DNA of 64,000 nucleotides from Nonomuraea turcica (GTDB taxonomy: Bacteria; Actinomycetota; Actinomycetes; Streptosporangiales; Streptosporangiaceae). The stretch is taken from contig NZ_JAUZQF010000026.1 of NCBI RefSeq assembly GCF_030718205.1, positions 100,948-164,947 on the forward strand, read 5' to 3'. The notes beneath the pieces were generated by a model, which was given only the letters and a program-made list of their open reading frames with translations, did not search any database and was not told the origin of the DNA. A program made the translations under genes and the position numbers. Position 1 is the stretch's first letter. The number at the start of each line of letters is the position of its first letter. Below are positions 33,701 through 40,971 of this stretch, in pieces.

Positions 33701-35422
33701 TGCCGGTCGTTTCGGGGTGGGACGGCTCTTGGACCTGTCCCGCGCCGCCGGTCGGGGGTGCAGGTCGGTCCGGGTACGGCGGGCGCGCCGGGCGGCACGG
33801 GTGGGTTTGCGCGTTCGGCGGGCGCGGGCCACGTTGCCCTCCACCACTTGGGGGATGGTGCGCTGCCCGGTGGTGCGGTCGGTGCGGGTGGCCTGCTGGC
33901 CGAGCAGGCCGCGGGCCAGGATGCGTTCGGCCGCCGCCCAGTCCCGATCACACGACAGCCCGCACGCCGGGCACCAGGCCCACGCCCAGCCCCGCTCGGC
34001 GAGCCGGTCCGGGGCCGGACAATGCGTCAGCACCGACGTGCCGTCACCGCACCGGGGACAGTACTTGGACGTGCCGCGGGCCGGGACGGTGACCACGGCG
34101 ATGCTGTGCTTCGCCGCCAGGTGCCGGATCGCCTCCACGACCTGCCCGCGCACCTGCCCCGACAGCCGCGCGTTCGCCCGTCCCCGCCGCCCTCGCGCCT
34201 CCAGGGTGGCCAGGTCCTCCATGTAGATGACCGTCGCCCCGGCGGCGAGGGCTTGGTCGAGTGCCCAGCGGGCCGCCGACCAGGCCAGCGCCTTGTTCAG
34301 GTGCCGGATGCGCGCGCACAGCCGCTCGTGCTCGACGCTGATGACCTCATACGCCGCGGCCAACGCGGGGAAGCGGCGGTCGGCGGGCGGGATGCCCGCA
34401 AGCAGCCTTTCCTGGTGTTTGCGTTTGGTGGCCAGGTGCTCGCGCTCGGCCCGCAGCCGGTGCAGCTTGGCCGACACGCCGCTGGCGTCGTAGGTCAGCG
34501 GCCGTCCATCGGAGACGACCCGGCCGCCGTTCAGGCGTCCTGTCGCGCCGGTCAGGAGGGTGTTGACGCCCCAGTCGAAGGCGCACGCCACCACATGTCC
34601 GGTGGCGGGCGCGAAGCCGATCGGGCTCTGGAACGGCAGATCGACACGCACCCGGCCCTTGGCCACCCGCAGCGTGGGGGTGCACAGCTTCGCCTGGGGC
34701 GGGACGGTCGGTGGCAGGGTGATCGGCAGCACGTGCCAGGCCCAGTCCCTACCGGAGGCGGGGGATTCGGTCAGGGGGAGGCGTATCCGCAGGCGGGCGC
34801 CGCCCTCGCCGGTGCGTTCCAGGGTGACGAGTTGCTTGTCGGCCGCGGCCAGCACGATCTGCGCCGCGATGTTCGGCGGCTGTTCCAGGTCGGTCAGATC
34901 GGCCGGCAACACGCCATGCTCGTCCAGGTAGGCGCGGACCTGCCGGGTGCGGTGACGGATCTCCGCCGCGCTCACCCCGTCCGGCAGGACCTTGCGCAGC
35001 GCCTGCCATTCGGCGTCGGTCCGCTTGCGCGCATCGCCCGGCCAGGTGGTCGTGATCGCCGCCACCAGCGTGCGGCGGTGCAGCGCCAGCCGCAGGGTGC
35101 GGGCGGCCTGCTCCTGGGCACAGCGCAGCACCCGATCACAGACATGCACGCCCGCAGCCGGGGCCAGGGCCCAGCCCAGCCGCCGCACCGCCATCCAGCC
35201 CTTGGCCGGCAACGCCCGCCCGTCCAACCCGACCCCGCAGGCCAGCGCGTCCAGATCAGCCACCGTCCAGCGGGCGGCGACCAGACGGGCGGTCAGGTCC
35301 CGGGCCAGGCCGGCCAGCCAGGCGACCCGTTGTGCCAGCAACGGCTGGGGGACGACCTGGCCGGTCTGCTCCACCAGCGCGGCATAGGCGGTGCAGGGGG
35401 CGGTCGCGGTGAGCTTGCTCAT
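33440..35422 (-). CDS. tnpB: TnpB-family RNA-guided nuclease-like protein
   Basis: 660 aa, larger than the usual 400 aa TnpB. RuvC-like catalytic triad is complete: Asp283 in CAFDWGVNTLL, Glu402 in VIYMEDLATLE, Asp494 in SCDRDWAAAERIL. The zinc ribbon between RuvC-II and III has CPRCG (455-459) and CPACG (484-488). A long N-terminal region (1-270) holds the WED/REC-like part. Residues after about 510 are Arg/Pro-rich and run through the element's right end, where the guide (omega) RNA is normally encoded, so they may not be functional protein. TnpB cuts DNA guided by RNA from its own right end, which keeps the element in place. Start ATG 35422 (MSKLTATAPC); upstream in-frame codons are repeat-rich. 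It interrupts the helical-repeat gene. Confidence 0.85.
   Translation of the reverse strand: MSKLTATAPCTAYAALVEQTGQVVPQPLLAQRVAWLAGLARDLTARLVAARWTVADLDALACGVGLDGRALPAKGWMAVRRLGWALAPAAGVHVCDRVLRCAQEQAARTLRLALHRRTLVAAITTTWPGDARKRTDAEWQALRKVLPDGVSAAEIRHRTRQVRAYLDEHGVLPADLTDLEQPPNIAAQIVLAAADKQLVTLERTGEGGARLRIRLPLTESPASGRDWAWHVLPITLPPTVPPQAKLCTPTLRVAKGRVRVDLPFQSPIGFAPATGHVVACAFDWGVNTLLTGATGRLNGGRVVSDGRPLTYDASGVSAKLHRLRAEREHLATKRKHQERLLAGIPPADRRFPALAAAYEVISVEHERLCARIRHLNKALAWSAARWALDQALAAGATVIYMEDLATLEARGRRGRANARLSGQVRGQVVEAIRHLAAKHSIAVVTVPARGTSKYCPRCGDGTSVLTHCPAPDRLAERGWAWAWCPACGLSCDRDWAAAERILARGLLGQQATRTDRTTGQRTIPQVVEGNVARARRTRKPTRAARRARRTRTDLHPRPAARDRSKSRPTPKRPARTSSVRTLMTSSRVPDRRTVPAPFPARSGQRPAGHAPQPTRRPPSRTGHVRNSHHRTGFHHAQATPVLALAEHRGGLGQATPARVA
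33467..33517. repeat. 21-bp perfect inverted repeat inside the TnpB right end
   Basis: Arms 33467-33487 and 33497-33517 pair without mismatch across a nine-base loop. It lies in the last part of the tnpB frame, 50 bases from the element edge. It is the most stable secondary structure of the element and probably part of the guide-RNA scaffold or the transposon end. Confidence 0.85.
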
Positions 35423-35440
35423 GCGCCGCCCCGGCATGCG

Positions 35441-35470
35441 AGGCGGCATCGACAGAGGCGGCATCGATAG
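35441..35470. repeat. 15-bp tandem duplication before tnpB
   Basis: AGGCGGCATCGACAG followed by AGGCGGCATCGATAG, one mismatch, just upstream of the tnpB start codon, within the left-end region. Role unknown. Confidence 0.7.
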
Positions 35471-35903
35471 GTGTAGTGATGCGTGTGCCGCTCGACCTGC
35501 ACCCCGCCCACCCCTCGCTTCCCGCACCCCAAACCCACGATGTGTAACGGAAACACTACCAAGAGTTTGCCCCTTGGGGTAGAACGCTTGAGCGAAATCC
35601 CAACCGGCCGGACACCACCGCCCGCACCCTCAACGCACCGCGGCCCTGCCCGCACCCCCGCCCAGATCGCACGACACGAATCCCGGCGGGCCGCCCGGCC
35701 CCTCGCCCTGCAGGCACATTCCACCGGCATAGTGTGCACCACGAGATCGAGACCGGCTCCGGCACGCTACCGACGACTCGACCCGGACCCGATCCGCAGC
35801 GCCCGCCCCCGCCGAGACCCGAACCACCACGCCCGGACCCGCCCACCACAGCAAGGCCGCAACGGGATCATCGCAGAGCCCTAGGCTTTCATAGCGAATA
35901 TAA

Positions 35904-37150
35904 AGAACCGTTCATACCCTGGCCGGTCGGATCCTGCGGCATCACGACCCGGCCGCCGCACCCGCGCTGACCACATGGGGGCTGGGCGCGTACGGAAAGC
36001 TGGTGGCCCGCCACGGCGCGGGCGGCCTGCCCGCACAGGCGCTCCAGGCCTCCCCCGTCCGCCGCCGTCGCGACTACGCCGACGAGCCCATGGAGCCACA
36101 CGGTCTGGACCGGGTGTTGCGTGCGGGCCAGGAGCACGACCTGCTGGCAGTGCTGCGCCCGCACCTGCGCGCCGCGCGCGAGCGGGAGGACTTCACCCTG
36201 GCCGTGGCCCTCGCCCACGCGCTCGGCCGCCGCTCATGGGCGCTGGCCGAACTCCAGGACGACTTGCGCGCCGCCATCCGCACGGCGCCGGAGCCGCTCG
36301 CCCGCGAGGCCGCCGACCTGTGGCTGACCCGCCCGCACGGCCGCCGCCGGCGACCCCCCGCCCGGGCGTCCCGGCCGGCGGGAGCCGACACGGCCGCCGC
36401 CCAGCCGCCGCCGAACCCTGCGACCCTCCGGCTGGAGCGGGCGGCCGAGCTCGTACGCGAGGACCCGTCGGCCGTGACGCTGCCCGCCGTCTGGCGCACG
36501 GTGGCCCGGCACCGCACCGACCTCCTCCTCCCGCTGCTGAACGGGAACCACGGCGGCCGGTTCGCCAACTCCTCGTCGGCGCCACCGGCCGGTCGCGGCC
36601 GGTTCGCCGATCCCACGTGGGTGCCGGCGGTATGCGGCGGCGACGCCGGCCGGTGGACACCCGAGCAGCGCGACCGGATACGCACCGGGCTCGCCGCCGT
36701 CGTGGACGACGAGCGACTGCCCGTCGCCGCCAGGGTGGCCGCCGTCCAGGTGACCGGCCTGATCGGCGGAGGTCTCGCCCTGCTCGCCACATGGGCGCTG
36801 GCGGAACTGCTCCGGGACCGGCCGGTCCTCGCGGCCCGTACGGCCGACCAGGCGATCTCGAAGCTGTTCGGGAACTACGGCAGGCGGCCGCCGATACCGC
36901 CCGCGGCGGGCTGCCCGCCGCCCGGCGCCTGACGGACCGCGGCGATCTGGCGGGGGCCCTGTTCGCATGCGCACTCACCCGGGTCGGCGGGGAGCGCACC
37001 GACTGGGCCGCCCCATGGCGGGAGCTCCTCCGTGACCTACGTGACTCCCCATACCTGGAGGTACGCCAGGAAGCCTGGGACACCACCGTCGACCGACTCC
37101 AGGGGACGAGCCGGCTTGGCGCTCGTGTCTGCGGATTCGGGACAAGTTGA
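35904..37150 (+). pseudogene. Helical-repeat protein, C-terminal part, frameshifted
   Basis: Continuation of the gene at 31991. Frame one runs from about 35904 (RTVHTLAGRILRHHDPAAAPALTTWGLGAYG) to about 36880 (ARTADQAISKLFGNYG), then coding shifts to another frame (QAAADTARGGLPAARRLTDRGDLAGALFACAL, ...SPYLEVRQEAWDTTV) and stops at 37150. Character is the same as the N-terminal half: paired amphipathic helices, many Ala/Leu/Arg. A TAA at 35901-35903 lies directly before the region. Both the insertion and the frameshift (between about 36855 and 36890) prevent a full product. Internal starts such as GTG 36003 could still yield a fragment. The frameshift might be a sequencing error; the insertion is not. 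Confidence 0.75.
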
Positions 37151-37229
37151 CGAGGAAATGACGTTATATGTCCGGGCGCTTGACGTGCGATGAACGCCTC
37201 AGTCATGTGCACTTCATAGGCTCGATGAA

Positions 37230-38300
37230 ATGGCAAAGCTGAAATGCACCGCTGGGCAGGCAGCCCTTGCCCTCGTCCTGGCCGCCTCAGCCGCCGGTGT
37301 GGGCGGGGCCGCGATGTTGGCCGCCCGCGAAGACGTACCCCAGAGTCCCCCGATCACCGCATCGATCTCCGGCTCGGGCTCGACCGCGCAGAAGGGCGCG
37401 ATGGACGCCTGGCGTGCCGAGTTCCACCGCATCCACCCCGGCCTGCGGGTGGACTACGAGGCCAACGGATCGGGGGACGGCATCCGGGACTTCATCGCGG
37501 GCACCACCGCGTTCGCCGGCTCCGACGTCGCGATGCACCCCTCCGAACAGGCGCTGGCCGACCGGCGCTGCGGCAGCCGCGCGGTGCACCTGCCGATGGT
37601 GGTCGGCCCCATCGCGCTGGCCTACAACCTTCCGTCCGTGCCGGATCTGAAGCTCTCGCCCACCACCCTGACCGGCATCTTCAGCGGGCGGATCACCAGA
37701 TGGGACGCCCCGGAGATCGCCGCCGACAACCAGGGCAAGCGCCTGCCGCACACCGGCATCCGCTTCTTCCACCGCTCCGACAGCTCAGGGACGACCCACA
37801 ACTTCACCACCTATCTCAAGGCGGCGGGCCGCTGGCCGCACCAACCGTCCAGGAAGTGGCCGAGCCGGGGGCACGGCGTCGCGGGCTCCTCGGGAATCAT
37901 CGACGCCGTCCAGCACACCGAGGGGTCCATCGGGTACGTGGAGTACGGGTTCGCCAGCACCGCCCGCCTGCCTACCGCGAAGGTGCGCAACGCCTCCGGC
38001 CAGTTCGTGGCGCTGTCGCCCCAGAGCGCCACCAAGGCGCTGGAGGGCACCCGGATGGCCGGCCGGAACGATGACCTGGTGGTGGAGTTCGACTACCTGA
38101 CAAAGGTCAAGGGCGCCTACCCCATCGTCCTGGTCACGTACGAGATCACCTGCTCGAAGAACGCCGACCCGCTCGTCGAAACCTTCCTCCGTTACACCGC
38201 CGGCGACGCCGGCCAGTCCTACCTCTCCCTGTACGGTTACGCCCCGCTCCCCCAGGACCTCCTCGCCAAGGTGCGTCAGCGGCTCGACGTCACCGACTGA
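37230..38300 (+). CDS. PstS-like phosphate-binding protein, orphan
   Basis: Exported substrate-binding protein of 356 aa. N-terminal membrane/signal segment AALALVLAASAAGVGGAAML, no lipobox Cys, so secreted or anchored by an uncleaved helix. PstS pattern: ISGSGSTAQKGAMDAWRAEF, DFIAGTTAFAGSDVAM, LPMVVGPIALAYNLP, LTGIFSGRITRWD, FFHRSDSSGTTHNFTTYL, IGYVEYGFA. The SGST, SD and R-x-D-S-S-G-T segments are phosphate ligands of the family. No pstC, pstA or pstB follows, so the gene is separate from a complete transporter. After it, 38301-38604 contains no gene: only a short open stretch reading APFLLAFTVLDLLPPG that may be a remnant. Confidence 0.88.
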   Translation: MAKLKCTAGQAALALVLAASAAGVGGAAMLAAREDVPQSPPITASISGSGSTAQKGAMDAWRAEFHRIHPGLRVDYEANGSGDGIRDFIAGTTAFAGSDVAMHPSEQALADRRCGSRAVHLPMVVGPIALAYNLPSVPDLKLSPTTLTGIFSGRITRWDAPEIAADNQGKRLPHTGIRFFHRSDSSGTTHNFTTYLKAAGRWPHQPSRKWPSRGHGVAGSSGIIDAVQHTEGSIGYVEYGFASTARLPTAKVRNASGQFVALSPQSATKALEGTRMAGRNDDLVVEFDYLTKVKGAYPIVLVTYEITCSKNADPLVETFLRYTAGDAGQSYLSLYGYAPLPQDLLAKVRQRLDVTD

Positions 38301-38604
38301 GCCATCGGGTTGCGCGGCCGCTCTGGCGCCCTTCCTGCTGGCCTTCACCGTGCTCGACCTGCTGCCACCGGGCGTAGCGGATCGAGCGGCCCTGCCGCTG
38401 GTGCGGGCCGCCCGGACCGGCCCGGCGACGCGGTGACCACAGATCATTTCGCGAAGATTCTGGTAACAAACATTTCCCGAAATAACCGGTCTATCGTATT
38501 GCCATTGACTGGAATTGTTGGAACATATGGTCTGAGTCGTCGAGTGAGGTCCATAGATCGCTTACCGCGAGAGGGTGGGCGGCGAGGGGAAAGGGGCAAC
38601 GCTC

Positions 38605-39441
38605 ATGCACGGAAGAGCTGTCCGAAACCTGGCCAAGCTCGATTCCACGCAAGCCAGAATCACCCGGATATTCGACGCCGCAGCAGGTGGGAAGAACAAC
38701 TTCCTGCTGGACAAGGCCACAGTGCGCCATTTCGATCAAGTGACCCCCGCGATCACGACCGCCGCCCGCGCCGTGCTTCAGTTTTTGTCCCGAGTGGTAC
38801 GCCACTTGGCCGCCGACGAAGGCGTGGACCAATTCATGATCGTGGGGAGCGGAGTCCCCAGCGGCCTCTCGGCCGGGCACCGATTGCATGACATAGCGCG
38901 CCGCGCCTCGGCCAACCCCGATCTGCGGGTCGTGTACGTGGAGAACGACCCGATGGTGGTGACCATGGCGCAAGCCACCATCGAACCCTTCACCGACCTG
39001 GTCCGCGTGGTGGAGGGTGACGTGCGGGAGATCGACGAGATGCTCGGGGACCAGGTGATCCACACGTTCCTCGACTGGGACCGGCCACTGGCTGTGTTGC
39101 TGCTGTCGACGTACAGCCTCGACGACGATGAATACGCCCATTACGTCATCAAGCGACTCCGGCACATCGCGCCGATGGGAAGCTTCCTCGGCCTGTTGCA
39201 CACGACGTTCGACAGCATCCCGCCGGAGTTGCTGCCCGCCATCCGCGATCTGCTCGCCATGACGCTGCCGGGTCTCACGATCCGCTCCAGGGACGAGGTC
39301 GCGGCCTTGCTGGACGGTCTCGACCTGGTGGAGCCCGGTCTGGTGTGGGTCCCGCAGTGGCGTCCCGCCGGGCGTGATCTCGCCTGCCGCGACCAGCCAG
39401 GCTCATCGGGAAACTACGGGGCCGTGGCCCGCATCCCCTGA
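38605..39441 (+). CDS. SAM-dependent methyltransferase-like protein (DUF574/Methyltransf_19)
   Basis: Cytosolic protein of 278 aa. N-terminus LDSTQARITRIFDAAAGGKNNFLLDK is the family hallmark (usual form ARVYDYLLGGKDNFEADR), with the second block DQFMIVGSGVPSGLSAGHRLHDIAR (SAM-site strand) and VVYVENDPMVV (acidic loop). Later blocks VRVVEGDVREID and DWDRPLAVLLLSTYSL are conserved too. Two positions differ from the norm: SGVPSG replaces the usual D-x-G-x-G-P pattern and may weaken SAM binding. These proteins are abundant in actinomycetes; substrates are unknown. ATG 38605 follows GAAAGGGG. It precedes a HATPase protein by 120 bases, a common pairing in these genomes. Confidence 0.85.
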   Translation: MHGRAVRNLAKLDSTQARITRIFDAAAGGKNNFLLDKATVRHFDQVTPAITTAARAVLQFLSRVVRHLAADEGVDQFMIVGSGVPSGLSAGHRLHDIARRASANPDLRVVYVENDPMVVTMAQATIEPFTDLVRVVEGDVREIDEMLGDQVIHTFLDWDRPLAVLLLSTYSLDDDEYAHYVIKRLRHIAPMGSFLGLLHTTFDSIPPELLPAIRDLLAMTLPGLTIRSRDEVAALLDGLDLVEPGLVWVPQWRPAGRDLACRDQPGSSGNYGAVARIP

Positions 39442-39561
39442 GCACGGATACCGCACGACCACCGAGACACGAAATCACAACAATCCTGTCTATCCCGGAT
39501 TCCAAGAGTGAGGACGGCGGGTTACCGTAGGGATTGGGAGCGCTCCCAAGCGAGAGATGTG

Positions 39562-39978
39562 ATGCAGATGTCCCCCCATCCCGGCTCCTTGTCGGCCGCA
39601 CCGATCCGCACGGCGGAGTACGTGCTGCCGTCAGTGCCCTCCGGCGTCGGCGAGGCGCGCTCCCTCGTCCGCACCAAATTGACCGTCTGGGGCCTCGAGA
39701 AGGTCATCGACGATTGCCTGCTCATCGTCAGCGAACTGGTCACCAACGCCGTACGGTACGGCGGAGCGGCCTATGCGCTGCGCCTGGAACAACGTGACGG
39801 CCGGCTGTACGGCGAGGTTTTCGACCCGGGTGACGGCGACCCCCACCCGTGCTCAGTAGATGTCGACGCGCTCTCGGGCCGCGGGCTTCAGATCGTCGCG
39901 GCGATCGCCGACGACTGGGGAGTGTCCGCCGCGAACGGCGGCAAGATCGTGTGGTTCTCCGTCAGCCACACAGCCTGA
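39562..39978 (+). CDS. RsbW-like HATPase (anti-sigma-type) protein
   Basis: Single-domain GHKL ATP-binding protein of 138 aa. N-box VSELVTNAVRYGG, G1-like VFDPGDGDPHPC and G2-like LSGRGLQIVAAIADDWGV are present. Actinomycetes encode dozens of these; some are anti-sigma kinases of STAS proteins, most lack a known partner. The STAS gene at 49529 and the HATPase-STAS fusion at 43304 are possible partners. ATG 39562 (MQMSPHPG) is taken as start; an upstream start at 39508 adds a basic stretch without conservation. Confidence 0.85.
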   Translation: MQMSPHPGSLSAAPIRTAEYVLPSVPSGVGEARSLVRTKLTVWGLEKVIDDCLLIVSELVTNAVRYGGAAYALRLEQRDGRLYGEVFDPGDGDPHPCSVDVDALSGRGLQIVAAIADDWGVSAANGGKIVWFSVSHTA

Positions 39979-40064
39979 CGGCGTGCGGCCTTCTGCACGC
40001 GTCGGCCCGGCCCCCGGCGCCGCGGCAGGCAGGCGAAGGGGGCCGGGCTCGGCAGCGTGGGTGC

Positions 40065-40961
40065 TCAGAACCTGATCTTCCGCAGGTAGCGGTATCCGAC
40101 CTCCGCCGTCTGCCGGGGAGTCACGTCGGGAGTGTCGTTCTCCACGATGTACTCCAGCACACGGTGCCTGTCCAAGATCCGCCGGAAGTCGATCGTCCCG
40201 GTGCCCAGGTCGGCCATGTCACCGTCGAGATGCCGGTCCTTGACGTGGAACTGCAGCACGCGCTGCGGCGCCTCCCGGATGACGTCGAGCGCGAAGCGCA
40301 CCGGGTCGGCGGCGCCGCGCCCGACGCCACCGGTGACCGCCCAGTAGATGTCGATCTCCAGGTGGACCAGCCGGGGATCAAGCTCGGCGGTGAGCACGTC
40401 CCATGGCGTCTTCCCGCCGCCGAGGTCGATCGTGAACTCGTGGGCGTGGTTGTGGTAGCCGTACCGCAGCCCGGCCTTGCGAGCCGCCAGGGCCTCGACG
40501 TTCATGCGCTCGGCCCAGGCCTTCCACTGGTCCTCGCTGTCGGAGTTCAGATAGGGCACCACCATGAAGGACTGGCCGAGGGTCAGCGCGTTGGAGATCT
40601 TCGTCTCCAGGCCGGCGTCGTCCGCGCTGATGCCGTCGTGGCTGGAGGTGGCACGGATGCCGAGCCCGTCGAGAAACGCGCGGAGCTGCTGCGCCGTACG
40701 GCCGAAGTAGCCGAGCGCGAGCTCGACCTTCGGGTAGCCGATCTCGGCCAGGTAGGCCAGGGTCGCGTCGTAGTTCTTGGCGAGGTCGTCGCGTACGGTC
40801 CAGAGCTGGATGCTGATCTCGCCCGGCGGGACGCGGTCCCTGCCGTGGTGGTGCGGCGAGGTCGCCGCGGCGGCAGGGGAAGCGGCGGCGAAGGCGGCCG
40901 CTCCGAGTCCGAGGCCCGCGGCGAGCAGGGAGCGCCTGCTGGGGCCATAGCCGTAACACAT
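40065..40961 (-). CDS. Secreted sugar phosphate isomerase/epimerase-like protein (Tat signal)
   Basis: Xylose-isomerase-like TIM-barrel protein of 298 aa with a twin-arginine signal (SRRSLLAAGLGLGAAAFAA), so exported folded. Barrel motifs: ISIQLWTVRDDLAKNYDATL, YPKVELALGYFGRTAQQL, YGYHNHAHEFTID (metal-ligand His), HLEIDIYWAVTGG, QFHVKDRH and a final YIVENDTP. The ligand residues (Glu, Asp, His) of the fold appear present. It follows a secreted sugar dehydrogenase by ten bases in one operon, and the two probably act on the same oxidised sugar outside the cell. Actual substrate unknown. Confidence 0.88.
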   Translation of the reverse strand: MCYGYGPSRRSLLAAGLGLGAAAFAAASPAAAATSPHHHGRDRVPPGEISIQLWTVRDDLAKNYDATLAYLAEIGYPKVELALGYFGRTAQQLRAFLDGLGIRATSSHDGISADDAGLETKISNALTLGQSFMVVPYLNSDSEDQWKAWAERMNVEALAARKAGLRYGYHNHAHEFTIDLGGGKTPWDVLTAELDPRLVHLEIDIYWAVTGGVGRGAADPVRFALDVIREAPQRVLQFHVKDRHLDGDMADLGTGTIDFRRILDRHRVLEYIVENDTPDVTPRQTAEVGYRYLRKIRF

Positions 40962-40971
40962 GGGGGTTCTC

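Larger units (their letters stand above)
33413..35905 (-). mobile_element. TnpB-type insertion (IS200/IS605-like, no TnpA), about 2.5 kb
   Basis: DNA inserted between the two halves of the helical-repeat gene. It carries one gene, tnpB-like, on the minus strand, plus about 480 bases of left-end DNA on the right side. Boundaries come from where host coding breaks and resumes: left 33410-33419, right 35900-35906, uncertain by a few bases. The right end (low coordinates) reads on the minus strand GAATTCAAG directly into host sequence; both ends carry small subterminal palindromes (AGGC-tac-GCCT near 33456-33466; AGCC-tag-GGCT near 35877-35887). No target duplication is seen, as expected for IS605-type single-strand transposition. 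No Y1 transposase lies within, so it must be mobilised in trans. Confidence 0.75.

Noticed and set aside
33482..35470. Long plus-strand frame opposite tnpB
   Set aside because: Antisense shadow of a GC-rich gene; the minus strand has RuvC and zinc-ribbon motifs.
35975..36850. Separate Arg/Pro/Gly-rich gene in the second frame of 35975-37150
   Set aside because: Only the last part after about 36885 is coding in that frame; the earlier part is out of phase with helical-repeat coding.
36193..37236. Large Arg-rich minus-strand frame
   Set aside because: Shadow of the helical-repeat remnant; no motif, low-complexity composition.
38301..38436. Short gene after PstS
   Set aside because: Only about 40 codons with no start or ribosome site; kept as a possible remnant, not a gene.
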